Assembly: GCF_902499115.1 (NCBI RefSeq)
Contig: NZ_CABVPN010000019.1
Span: 91,778-155,777, forward strand
Direction of reading: 5' to 3'
Source of the DNA: Burkholderia diffusa
GTDB lineage: Bacteria; Pseudomonadota; Gammaproteobacteria; Burkholderiales; Burkholderiaceae
DNA length: 64,000 nt
The translations under genes and the position numbers were made by a program. The notes below the pieces were generated by a model. The model was not told where the DNA came from, searched no databases, and was given only the letters and a program-made list of their open reading frames with translations. Positions 52,117 to 60,619 of the stretch are shown here, piece by piece. The first letter of the stretch is position 1, and each line of letters starts with the position of its first letter.

Positions 52117-54591
52117 ATGAGTGAACAGCACAATTCGCAACCCGATAACAGCAGCTACGGCGCCTCGTCGATCCAGATCCTCGAAGGTCTGGAAGCGGTG
52201 CGCAAGCGCCCCGGGATGTACATCGGCGACACGTCGGACGGCACCGGTCTGCACCACCTCGTGTTCGAGGTGCTCGACAACTCGATCGACGAAGCGCTGG
52301 CCGGATACTGCAACGACATCCACGTGACGATTCACGCCGACAACTCGATTTCCGTGACCGACAACGGCCGCGGGATTCCGACCGACGTGAAGATGAACGA
52401 CAAGCACGAGCCGAAGCGCAGTGCTGCGGAAATCGTGATGACCGAGCTGCATGCCGGCGGCAAGTTCGACCAGAACAGCTACAAGGTTTCCGGTGGTCTG
52501 CACGGCGTGGGTGTGTCGTGCGTGAACGCGCTGTCGAGCTGGCTACGCCTCACCGTGCGCCGCAACGGCAAGAAGCATTTCATGGAGTTCCATCGCGGCA
52601 TCGCGCAGGATCGTGTGCTCGAGAAGGTGGACGGCGTGGAAGTGTCGCCGATGCTCGTGACCGGTGACACCGAGAACCGCGGCACCGAAGTGCACTTCAT
52701 GGCCGATCCGACCATTTTCGGCACGGTCGAGTATCACTACGACATTCTCGCGAAGCGGATGCGCGAGCTCTCGTTCCTGAACAACGGCGTGCGGATTCGC
52801 CTCACCGACCTTCGTTCGGGCAAGGAAGACGATTTCGCGTTCGCCGGCGGTGTGAAGGGCTTCGTCGAGTACATCAACAAGACGAAGACCAACCTGCACC
52901 CGACGGTTTTCTTCGCCAACGGCGAGAAGGATGGCGTGGGCGTCGAAGTCGCGATGCAGTGGAACGACAGCTACAACGAGAACGTGCTGTGCTTCACGAA
53001 CAACATTCCGCAGCGCGACGGCGGCACGCACCTGACCGGCCTGCGGGCCGCGATGACGCGCGTCATCAACAAGTACATCACCGATAACGAAATCGCGAAG
53101 AAGGCGAAGGTCGAGACGACCGGCGACGACATGCGCGAAGGGCTGTCGTGCGTGCTTTCCGTGAAGGTGCCGGAGCCGAAGTTCAGCTCGCAGACGAAGG
53201 ACAAGCTGGTTTCTTCCGAGGTTCGCGCGCCGGTTGAAGAAGTTGTGGCGAAGGCGCTCGAAGAATTCCTGCTGGAAACGCCGATCGACGCGAAGATCAT
53301 CTGCGGGAAGATCGTTGAGGCTGCTCGTGCGCGCGATGCTGCGCGGAAGGCGCGTGAAATGACACGACGCAAGGGCGTGCTCGACGGCGTCGGTCTGCCC
53401 GGCAAGCTCGCGGACTGCCAGGAGAAAGACCCGGCGAAGTGCGAAATCTACATCGTCGAGGGTGACTCGGCAGGCGGCTCGGCCAAGCAAGGTCGTGACC
53501 GGAAGTTCCAGGCGATCCTGCCGCTGCGCGGTAAGGTGCTGAACGTCGAGAAGGCGCGCTACGACAAGCTGCTGTCGTCGGAGCAGATCGTCACGCTCGT
53601 GACCGCGCTTGGGTGCGGGATCGGCAAGGACGATTACAACCTCGACAAGCTGCGCTATCACCGCATCATCATCATGACTGACGCGGACGTGGACGGTGCG
53701 CACATCCGGACGCTGCTGCTCACGTTCCTGTATCGCCAGATGCCGGACATGATCGAGCGCGGGTACGTGTATATCGCGCAGCCGCCGCTTTACAAGATCA
53801 AGGCGGGCAAGGATGAGCGGTATCTGAAGGATGACGTGGAGCTGAACGCGCACATGCTGCGGTTGGCACTGCAAGGGTCGGAACTGGTGCCGGGTGAGAA
53901 TGCGGCGGCGATTTCGGGCGATGCGCTTGGGGAGTTAGCGCGGTCGTATCTGCTGTCGCAGAGCGTCATTGACCGGTTGAGCCGGTTGTATGACCCGGCG
54001 GCGCTGGAAGCCGTCATGGATGGCGTGGTGATCGACCTCTCCAACGAGGCTTCGACCGAGGCTTCAGCGAAGGCGCTGCACGCTGCGTTGCATGACGAAG
54101 CGCTGAAGAACGAAGTGCGGGTTGTGCCTGCGTATGACGCGGTTCGCGAACAGCGGTCGCTGCATGTCGAACGGACGCATCACGGCAACGTGCGGGTTTC
54201 GGTCATCGACCAGGAATTCCAGCATACGGCGGATTATCAGCAGCTCGTGACCACCGCGAATACGTTCAAGGGGCTTATTGGGGAAGGTGCGGTTATCAAG
54301 CGCGGTGAGCGCAGCATGGCTGTCGCGGACTTCAAGAGTGCGATGAAGTGGCTGCTGGCGGATGCTGAACGGAACGTTTCGAAGCAGCGGTATAAGGGGC
54401 TCGGTGAGATGAACCCCGAGCAGCTCTGGGAAACGACGATGGATCCGGCGGTGCGGCGACTCCTGCGTGTGCAGATCGAAGACGCGATTGCCGCAGACGG
54501 GATCTTTACTACGCTCATGGGGGATGATGTCGAGCCGCGGCGGGCGTTTATCGAGTCGAATGCGTTGCGGGCGGGGAATATTGACGTTTGA
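52117..54591 (+). CDS. gyrB: DNA gyrase subunit B
   Basis: An 824-residue gyrase ATPase subunit: GHKL ATPase domain with LDNSIDEALAG and DNGRGIP, transducer domain, TOPRIM with EGDSAGGSAKQGRDR and DADVDGAHIRTL, and the C-terminal GyrB tail (KGLGEMNPEQLWETTMDP). Start ATG 52117 (MSEQHNSQP). The arginine codons change from mostly CGC to mostly CGG in about the last 800 bases. Confidence 0.98.
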   Translation: MSEQHNSQPDNSSYGASSIQILEGLEAVRKRPGMYIGDTSDGTGLHHLVFEVLDNSIDEALAGYCNDIHVTIHADNSISVTDNGRGIPTDVKMNDKHEPKRSAAEIVMTELHAGGKFDQNSYKVSGGLHGVGVSCVNALSSWLRLTVRRNGKKHFMEFHRGIAQDRVLEKVDGVEVSPMLVTGDTENRGTEVHFMADPTIFGTVEYHYDILAKRMRELSFLNNGVRIRLTDLRSGKEDDFAFAGGVKGFVEYINKTKTNLHPTVFFANGEKDGVGVEVAMQWNDSYNENVLCFTNNIPQRDGGTHLTGLRAAMTRVINKYITDNEIAKKAKVETTGDDMREGLSCVLSVKVPEPKFSSQTKDKLVSSEVRAPVEEVVAKALEEFLLETPIDAKIICGKIVEAARARDAARKAREMTRRKGVLDGVGLPGKLADCQEKDPAKCEIYIVEGDSAGGSAKQGRDRKFQAILPLRGKVLNVEKARYDKLLSSEQIVTLVTALGCGIGKDDYNLDKLRYHRIIIMTDADVDGAHIRTLLLTFLYRQMPDMIERGYVYIAQPPLYKIKAGKDERYLKDDVELNAHMLRLALQGSELVPGENAAAISGDALGELARSYLLSQSVIDRLSRLYDPAALEAVMDGVVIDLSNEASTEASAKALHAALHDEALKNEVRVVPAYDAVREQRSLHVERTHHGNVRVSVIDQEFQHTADYQQLVTTANTFKGLIGEGAVIKRGERSMAVADFKSAMKWLLADAERNVSKQRYKGLGEMNPEQLWETTMDPAVRRLLRVQIEDAIAADGIFTTLMGDDVEPRRAFIESNALRAGNIDV

Positions 54592-54604
54592 ACCTGCATT
54601 TTCG

Positions 54605-54672
54605 GATGTCACAGAAAGTGAAAACTGTGCCAGGTAAGTGAAAAATTACTCCCGCAGTTGGTGAAAAATCTG
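54605..54672. mobile_element. Possible insertion-sequence end remnant
   Basis: Right after gyrB, TGTCA (54607-54611) is followed by three copies of GTGAAAA at 54618, 54638 and 54661. Repeated GTGAAAA blocks behind a TGT end resemble the multiple transposase-binding repeats at ends of IS21-type elements. No transposase gene is nearby, so at best this is a leftover end at the border of the accessory island. Confidence 0.4.
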
Positions 54673-54690
54673 ACTGCTGCTGAGAATCAA

Positions 54691-54717
54691 AACGCCCGGG
54701 ACACCCGGGCGTTGTCT
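54691..54717 (+). terminator. Likely gyrB terminator
   Basis: Stem AACGCCCGGG / CCCGGGCGTT with loop ACA (54691-54713), followed by GTCTTT. The T-run is short. Confidence 0.7.
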
Positions 54718-54796
54718 TTGGTGAGCAGGAGGCGCCGTTGGCGACGCCGGTAGGCGCGCACCCTAAGAACAACAGGCTGAGGTTAGCAAAGAGAGA

Positions 54797-55543
54797 ATGG
54801 CAATGGATTGGGGCAGCATCTTTGACACTTACGGCACAAAGACGGTTACGGCAACAGACAAGAAAAAGAACGCATATGTGCCAAACAAGGACCAGCGCGC
54901 GGCAATCGAATCATCTGGCATCGAGCCCGCTAAAGAGCGGCCAGCGCCGGAATTCGTCATCCTCGTACTGTTCGACACGAACGTTAAATCAATCAAGTCG
55001 TCCTACTACTATGCCGAGCGCTCGTCCGCAGCAGATCGCGCTCCCGAAGCACGTATGGGCCACGAAATCATCAGTTCATGGCTCAACCAAGGTGATGAAG
55101 TTGTCATTGGGAGTGTCGGGGCGCAACTGTTCGCAATTAAGACCAAAGTCGCACCCAAATCCGTCACAGCTATAACAGCCGAGGTAGTGGCGCGCGCAGA
55201 CAAGAAGACCGTCCTCGAGCGCGCAAAAGAGGCAAAGGGAAAACCAGAAAAGCAAGAGATACGGCGAAATGACTTCGCCCGAAACCCCTACGTTGTACGA
55301 GGCGCGATACTGCGCTCAGCGGGGAAGTGCGAGATGCCGGGGTGCAAATGCGAGTTGTTCGAAAAGGAAGACGGTGCCACATACTTGGAAGTACACCATG
55401 TGACCCCATTGAGCGAAGACGGCGACGACACCATGGCCAATGCGGCCGCACTATGCCCCCGCTGCCATCGCGAGCTCCATTTCGGAAAGGAACGACTCAC
55501 CCTCCGAAAAAAGCTTGCGACCCATATTGCCGCGATAAGCTGA
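54797..55543 (+). CDS. HNH endonuclease (first of two)
   Basis: A 248-residue protein. Residues 1-150 form a uncharacterised, Lys-rich domain; the C-terminus is an HNH nuclease with zinc cysteines C178/C183 and C220/C223, the catalytic pair H200-H201 in LEVHH and an Asn at 215. The pattern CEMPGC...LEVHHVTPLSEDG is like McrA-type and stand-alone HNH restriction nucleases. It is convergent with the vsr gene. It is the first gene after gyrB and has lower G+C than gyrB, so it is part of the acquired island. Alternative start at 54803. Confidence 0.85.
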   Translation: MAMDWGSIFDTYGTKTVTATDKKKNAYVPNKDQRAAIESSGIEPAKERPAPEFVILVLFDTNVKSIKSSYYYAERSSAADRAPEARMGHEIISSWLNQGDEVVIGSVGAQLFAIKTKVAPKSVTAITAEVVARADKKTVLERAKEAKGKPEKQEIRRNDFARNPYVVRGAILRSAGKCEMPGCKCELFEKEDGATYLEVHHVTPLSEDGDDTMANAAALCPRCHRELHFGKERLTLRKKLATHIAAIS

Positions 55544-55715
55544 GCACGGTGGCAACCGCAAGAGCAGCCATGGGTACGCAAGAGCCGTAGCCCTTCCGTC
55601 AGGTTTCGAGGCAGTGACGCTGTTCCAAAGATAGGGTGCCCGGCACACGTTGGGGGCATCAAAAGATACGTTGACGATCCGAGCAGGTCTGTTGCGTTGT
55701 TTCGCTCTAGCGCAT

Positions 55716-56162
55716 TTAAAGCTCAATTGACGTCAACTCTTGGGCTTTTATCCAGTCGGCAAGTCGATTGAAAAAGCTCTCGTCATTTGACTTGATGGCT
55801 GTTCGCAAGGAGCATTCCCACACGACAGCAACCCTCCAACCGTCTTGCAGCAGCTTAGTCATGTGTTCACGGTCCCTCTCCCGATTCCGGTCCAGCTTCT
55901 CCCTCCAGAACTCTGGACGAGATGATGGCATCTTGAATAGAGCACAATTGTGCCGATGCCAGAAGCACCCATGGACAAATACGACTGCTTTGTAGCGCGG
56001 GAAGACGAGGTCAGGGGTGCCGGCCAGACTGCGGACATGCAGTCGGTAGCGAAGACCCCGCTCGTACAATGCCTTACGGACAACCAGCTCGGGTTTTGTA
56101 TTTTTACCCCGAATACCTGACATCATCCGACTACGCGTCGCCACGTCTGTGATGTCCGTCAT
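55716..56162 (-). CDS. vsr: Very short patch repair endonuclease Vsr
   Basis: A 148-residue mismatch endonuclease that nicks 5' of the T in T:G mismatches caused by deamination of 5-methylcytosine. The catalytic residues D51, H64 and H69 and the zinc residues C66, H71, C73 and C117 stand at the same positions as in E. coli Vsr. It follows the methyltransferase gene by nine bases, as expected for a dcm-vsr pair. Confidence 0.96.
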   Translation of the reverse strand: MTDITDVATRSRMMSGIRGKNTKPELVVRKALYERGLRYRLHVRSLAGTPDLVFPRYKAVVFVHGCFWHRHNCALFKMPSSRPEFWREKLDRNRERDREHMTKLLQDGWRVAVVWECSLRTAIKSNDESFFNRLADWIKAQELTSIEL

Positions 56163-56171
56163 ACCCGATAC

Positions 56172-57266
56172 CTATGCCACTACTGGAATTTTAACGGGCC
56201 GCGACGGCAGGTTCGGGGTACCCTTCAGAATTGCCGCTGGCTTCTCGGGGGTCTTTGCCACACCCGAGGCCTTTCCGTTCATCTTGAGAGCCAGCCTCAG
56301 ATAGGGTTCCATGGCCCTAGCGACCGCCTCGACTGCGGGTACAACCACTGAATTGCCAAATTGTCGATACAACTGAGTGTCGGAGACAGGCAACACAAAG
56401 CTGTCCTCGAAACCCATGAGTCGTGCGCATTCACGAGGGGTAAGGCGACGTGGATTGAGGCCTGGGCCACGATGCACGAGAATCTCTGAGCCGTCCTTGT
56501 GATAGCGGGCCGACAGGGTCCGGGTCGTCTCGTTGCGCGTCACAACAGAACAACCAAATCCATTACCTGCCTTGGAATGCTTGTCCCGATAGGCCTGCAG
56601 GTAATTCCAAAGCTTATCGGTGAGGATATATTTCGCGTCGACCTTTTCCTCCGGCTCCAAGATGGAGCCCAACTTGATAGAACCCGGTTCTGGCCATGCA
56701 GACTCATCGGGCCATTCGAACCCCACATCCTCACGAAAACCCACGATATAAATCCGCTCACGATGCTGCGGCGTCCATCGCTTACCATCGATGACCTTCC
56801 AACTGATGTGATAGCCAAGTTCCTTTTCCAGCACGTGCTGAATGACACGGAAGGTATGTCCCTTGTTGTGGGAAACGAGGTTTTTCACGTTCTCCAGCAT
56901 GAAGGCTGCCGGACGTTTTTCCTTCAGAATTTCAGCAACACGGAAAAATAAGGTGCCTTGTGCGTCACAAGCGAATCCATGAGTCCGACCCAGCGCGTTC
57001 TTCTTCGAAACGCCAGCCAGCGAAAATGGCTGACAAGGGAACCCGCCCACCAGGACGTCATGGTCAGGAATGACGTCAAGCGGAACAGACCAGATATCCC
57101 CTGCGATGTCTGCTTCCGTCTCGTTATGGTTGGCTGCGTAGGTGATACGGGCGAATTTGTCCCACTCGCTGGTAAAGACGCACTTTCCGCCGATATATTC
57201 AAATCCTCTTCTGATGCCACCAATGCCGGCAAAGAGGTCGATGAAGGTGAATTTTGGAACTGCCAT
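56172..57266 (-). CDS. Dcm-like DNA (cytosine-5)-methyltransferase
   Basis: A 364-residue C5-methyltransferase. Motifs: I DLFAGIGG (10-17), IV with catalytic C78 in GGFPCQPFS, VI ENV (125-127), VIII QHRERIY (167-173), X RQFGNSVVVP (301-310). The part between VIII and X, including AKYILTDKLW, GNGFG and RTLSARYHKDG, follows E. coli Dcm and M.EcoRII closely, so I predict methylation of the inner cytosine in CCWGG. It lacks the long N-terminal extension of Dcm. It is paired with vsr and belongs to the operon 62497-55716, although a 427-base gap separates it from the upstream HNH gene. Confidence 0.95.
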   Translation of the reverse strand: MAVPKFTFIDLFAGIGGIRRGFEYIGGKCVFTSEWDKFARITYAANHNETEADIAGDIWSVPLDVIPDHDVLVGGFPCQPFSLAGVSKKNALGRTHGFACDAQGTLFFRVAEILKEKRPAAFMLENVKNLVSHNKGHTFRVIQHVLEKELGYHISWKVIDGKRWTPQHRERIYIVGFREDVGFEWPDESAWPEPGSIKLGSILEPEEKVDAKYILTDKLWNYLQAYRDKHSKAGNGFGCSVVTRNETTRTLSARYHKDGSEILVHRGPGLNPRRLTPRECARLMGFEDSFVLPVSDTQLYRQFGNSVVVPAVEAVARAMEPYLRLALKMNGKASGVAKTPEKPAAILKGTPNLPSRPVKIPVVA

Positions 57267-57693
57267 ACGTAGCTTTCAGTAGTTGTTCATCGCCTGGAGC
57301 GTGACAAAATTAATTCCCCAGGATTCCTGGCGGCCACTTGGCAAAAAAAACAAATAGCCTGTCCGGACGCCTCAAAGAACCTGCACTTCCAACTGGCCTC
57401 GCCCTGCCAACGACAACGTTCTTCGCGTGCCAGACATCCGCATCACCCAGCCAACGGCGGCGGCGCCGGAATGCGTACTGCTCCATAAGGAAACAAGTGA
57501 CATCTATCCTGTATGCGATACCCACTTTCATGACGCTGAAGCAGCCGGCTGATTCGCTCTCCCCACGGCTGCAACCGCAAAGGCCTCTCCCCACGGCTGC
57601 AACCGCAAAGGCGCGTCCCAGCAAGATTTTCCTAGAAGTTTGCATCACTTTACCAGGTCCTGCTCCAATTCGCCAGGAATGCGACAAAAGGCT
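57267..57693. other. Gap between HNH and methyltransferase genes
   Basis: 427 bases within the island. Open frames exist on both strands but none has convincing similarity or a ribosome-binding site. It contains a perfect 28-bp tandem duplication at 57557-57612 (unit begins CTCTCCCCACGG). It may hold a promoter for the methyltransferase, which would let the modification enzyme be made before the nuclease. Confidence 0.5.
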
Positions 57694-58557
57694 TCAGTGG
57701 CCCTGCGGCCTAGCGGCTTTGCGGGCATTCAGCTGGGCACGCAGGTCCTCCACGACTGTTGGAGGGTCCGTCCGGTGGACCATGGCGTGACAGTTGCCGC
57801 ACAGCGGCACCAAGTCCCTGACGGGGTCGACAACGTAATCGCCTCCCAGTTTCGAGACAGGCGTGCGATGATGTACCTCGATGTAGCCGTCCCCCAAGTC
57901 GCCGTAGAAATCAGCGAAATCGAAGCCACAGCACTGACATTGGAGTCCGTAGTGCTCGATGCAGGCAGCCCGATTGACGGGGCTGCGCTCATAGCGGTTT
58001 ACCTCAACCCGGAGCTTGGCACCCTCTGGCAAACCCTTGACGGCGTTATCCGGGGCCGCATCGGTCTCTTCGCCAATACCTGTCAAGGCCAAAACAAGAG
58101 CGAGGCAAGACGAAGCGACGTGGAAGGCCGTTGCCACTATTTCGTCTGCCGTCTTGCCTGAACGAAATCGGCTAGAGACGTCAATCTCCACTCGGGTCCA
58201 AGTGTCCTTCCGAGTAAGGTAGCTCTCGTCATCGTTGCCGTTAATGGCCACGTAAACCTGCGCCCCTGAAGCCTCAGCAGCCGCTCGCGCACGAAAGAAC
58301 GCCTTTTTCTGACCGTCACTGGCCTCCGACATGCCGCGCAGAAGCGCGCCAGCGAAATTGTCGGCTTTGAAAGATGCCTCAAACTGCCTATGCGTTCTGG
58401 AGAGGAGAATGGCGAAGCCATTGCCCTGCTCCAGCTCCACTGGACGCAACGCATCGAAGTCCCCGCCATCAACAGTCTCTGACTGAGAATACAGAGCAAC
58501 TTGGAACCTACCTTCGAGCTTGCGCCGCAACACCTCAATATCAAGCCCTTCCGACAT
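57694..58557 (-). CDS. HNH endonuclease of the GHKL/SNF2 operon
   Basis: A 287-residue protein. The N-terminal 190 residues form a domain I do not recognise (GFAILLSRTHRQFEASFK, later AQVYVAINGNDDE). The C-terminal HNH has zinc cysteines C207/C210 and C253/C256, the catalytic pair H229-H230 in IEVHH and H257. Its start codon shares one base with the stop codon of the GHKL ATPase gene (TGATG), so the two are translationally coupled. I predict it to be the cutting subunit of the system. Confidence 0.9.
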   Translation of the reverse strand: MSEGLDIEVLRRKLEGRFQVALYSQSETVDGGDFDALRPVELEQGNGFAILLSRTHRQFEASFKADNFAGALLRGMSEASDGQKKAFFRARAAAEASGAQVYVAINGNDDESYLTRKDTWTRVEIDVSSRFRSGKTADEIVATAFHVASSCLALVLALTGIGEETDAAPDNAVKGLPEGAKLRVEVNRYERSPVNRAACIEHYGLQCQCCGFDFADFYGDLGDGYIEVHHRTPVSKLGGDYVVDPVRDLVPLCGNCHAMVHRTDPPTVVEDLRAQLNARKAARPQGH

Positions 58558-60152
58558 CAGCTATCCTCGTTGTCGACCGGGTCCGGCAAATCGGCCACCA
58601 GCTTCTTGAGATTGCGTGAGACTTCAATACGAAACTCTTCAAATGCCTCCTGGTTGTCCGGATTGATATTGTTGAGTTCGGCTTGAGCAAGCGCCCAAAG
58701 CAGGTAGTCCATGGCTTGGACGACTGTACTGTTGGCCTTGTTGGGCAAATATGCTTTCGTATAGAAGGGATGGCCCGTGTTAAGAGCTACCGCCGCCTTG
58801 CTGTTCTTGCCAATGGTGGGCTCCCAAAGTACTCCATGCTCGAGAGTTCCGCTGGTAACCACGTGGGCACTGCCAATGTCATCCGAATTCAGCAAGCGAA
58901 CCGTGGTCGTGGTCACGCCCGAATTGTTGTTGACCGTAACCATGCCGGTCTTTTCGTCAACCTGAGCGACCGCTGCAGTCTTGAGTGCGGAGGCCTTCTG
59001 CTCGATGACGTTGCTGGCCGGGGTGTGGAGCAGAACAGCCGCCCCCTTGGCAACTCCAGCGGCCCCCTTGCGGTACCGGGTTTCCGCTTCTCGCCGCGGC
59101 CCCGCAAGAAATTTGTCGCGCAGCCATTCGTAAAGACCTGAATTCAGCTCGATACGGGATTTCTTGATGTCCACCTGGAATGCGTTATCAAGCGAGTGGT
59201 CAAACGACAGCTCGACACGGAGCAAGGAATAGTGGGGTTCCTGCTTAAACATGTTCATCCAGTCAGGACCGTGAATGAGCCGGTTTTCCCGGTAGATGTA
59301 TAGCCCCTGACGCTCATTCGAGATACGCGCCGCGATGCGATTCGCGTCAGAAGAGAACTCTTCTTTTCGCGGTAGCACGAAAGCTCGAACGATGAACGAG
59401 GTCTGCGTTCCATCTGGCAGCTGCACGTCCATCTTCTTTTCGGCGATTGATTCCTTGGTTTCTACAATGCAAAACGGGTCCCATGCGGCAATAGGCTCAC
59501 CATTGAGCTTGATATGAACGTTTCGCTCGCGAGCATCATTGGCATCAAGGAAGCGCTGAAAGACAATCGCGATATGGTCGCGAAGAACAGTTGCCAGCTT
59601 TTCAACGGTCTTCCGAATAGGTTGCCCCTCAGGTGCACCGATTCGGTCAATATTCTCCCAAAGCACAACCGTACCAGATGCTCCCAGCGCAACCTCATCA
59701 AGCAGTTGTTTGTGAGCTGCATCAGCAGCGGCAATTTCGAGGTTCCAGCTATTCGAAGCTGCCATGTCATCAAGGTCCCACGTGGCTCGCAGCACTGGCG
59801 ACTCCCCTGAGTCACGCGAGATAACCGACAGACGCCGACAAAAGGCCGTTGAAGCCGTCTTAAGCCCCAAACCAAATTTGCCAAGGCTCTTGGCATTCGC
59901 TCGCTTGCTGGAGCCGTACTTCATGGCGTTGACGAGACCTTCTTCGTTCATGCCGTGGCCGTTGTCCATGATGGAAATAACGACGCTGTCTGCGAAGTCG
60001 ACTTCTAGTCGAACATGAATCTTATCGGCACCGGCTGCGATTGAATTGTCGAGGATGTCCGCGACGGCAGCATTGAAATCGTACCCAGTATCTCGCAGGC
60101 CCTCGCTGATACGGGCCACGTCAGGTGGTACGCTGATATGTTTTTCTGTCAT
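58557..60152 (-). CDS. MORC/MutL-like GHKL ATPase
   Basis: A 531-residue protein with a GHKL ATPase domain: N box ADILDNSIAAGA (31-42), G1 DNGHGM (63-68), G2 GKFGLGLKTAS (91-101), and an S5-like domain to about residue 340. The C-terminal 190 residues are of unknown fold. This is the layout of the bacterial MORC/MutL-type ATPases predicted to serve in restriction-modification systems. At the usual catalytic glutamate of the N box, Asp32 is found, a conservative change. The family closes as an ATP-driven dimer clamp around DNA. Confidence 0.88.
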   Translation of the reverse strand: MTEKHISVPPDVARISEGLRDTGYDFNAAVADILDNSIAAGADKIHVRLEVDFADSVVISIMDNGHGMNEEGLVNAMKYGSSKRANAKSLGKFGLGLKTASTAFCRRLSVISRDSGESPVLRATWDLDDMAASNSWNLEIAAADAAHKQLLDEVALGASGTVVLWENIDRIGAPEGQPIRKTVEKLATVLRDHIAIVFQRFLDANDARERNVHIKLNGEPIAAWDPFCIVETKESIAEKKMDVQLPDGTQTSFIVRAFVLPRKEEFSSDANRIAARISNERQGLYIYRENRLIHGPDWMNMFKQEPHYSLLRVELSFDHSLDNAFQVDIKKSRIELNSGLYEWLRDKFLAGPRREAETRYRKGAAGVAKGAAVLLHTPASNVIEQKASALKTAAVAQVDEKTGMVTVNNNSGVTTTTVRLLNSDDIGSAHVVTSGTLEHGVLWEPTIGKNSKAAVALNTGHPFYTKAYLPNKANSTVVQAMDYLLWALAQAELNNINPDNQEAFEEFRIEVSRNLKKLVADLPDPVDNEDS

Positions 60153-60170
60153 AGGATGCTCTAAAATCTG

Positions 60171-60602
60171 TTAGCGCGATTGAATAATCGTCCAGCCTCC
60201 ACCCAAAACAAGGGTGTTACCGTCTATTTCCGAACCGAATGACGCGGTCGAGCGGATGATATCCACCTCAAAGGAAGCGTTTTCGTCGCGGGAAAAGACA
60301 AGTACGTCATCGACCTTGGCGTCAATTGCACGCATGAACTTCGTCATTCCAGTGAGGCGGTATTCATTGCGCGTGCCCTCTTTGAACAGTTTGTTGTTGT
60401 AATATATAAAGTTAAATTCCCATCGTTCGCGATTTTCACGCTCAAATACGACGAGCTTCATCCTCGGATTTTTCACCGACTTGTCGAGCGCGGGAAAGAA
60501 CAAGAGAATATGCTCTTCCTTGGGAACCAGAATACCCGCCTGATGGCCACCGGTAGTCCCAACGTCGTTAGGACTAAGCTTCTTCCGAATTTCTGCTGTC
60601 AT
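60171..60602 (-). CDS. Stand-alone EcoRII-N-like DNA-reading protein
   Basis: A 143-residue protein. The segment KKLSPNDVGTTGGHQAG with ILVP (7-27) is very close to KRLSANDTGATGGHQVG with LYIP of restriction enzyme EcoRII, and YYNNKLFKEGTRNEYRLT (67-84) to YYNSAHFGKTRNEKRIT of the same enzyme. These lie in the N-terminal B3-like domain of EcoRII, which binds CCWGG as effector; the TRNExR stretch is part of its DNA-contact loop. The catalytic PD-(D/E)XK domain of EcoRII is absent, so this is only a reader of DNA sequence. It lies 17 bases after the SNF2 gene and 18 before the GHKL gene. Confidence 0.85.
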   Translation of the reverse strand: MTAEIRKKLSPNDVGTTGGHQAGILVPKEEHILLFFPALDKSVKNPRMKLVVFERENRERWEFNFIYYNNKLFKEGTRNEYRLTGMTKFMRAIDAKVDDVLVFSRDENASFEVDIIRSTASFGSEIDGNTLVLGGGWTIIQSR

Positions 60603-60619
60603 TGGTCACAAATCCCTTT

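Noticed and set aside
57310..57687. Minus-strand frame of 125 codons between the HNH and methylase genes
   Set aside because: The frame includes the 28-bp duplication, has no ribosome-binding site and no recognisable motif. It could be a fragment of a lost gene, but I cannot support that.
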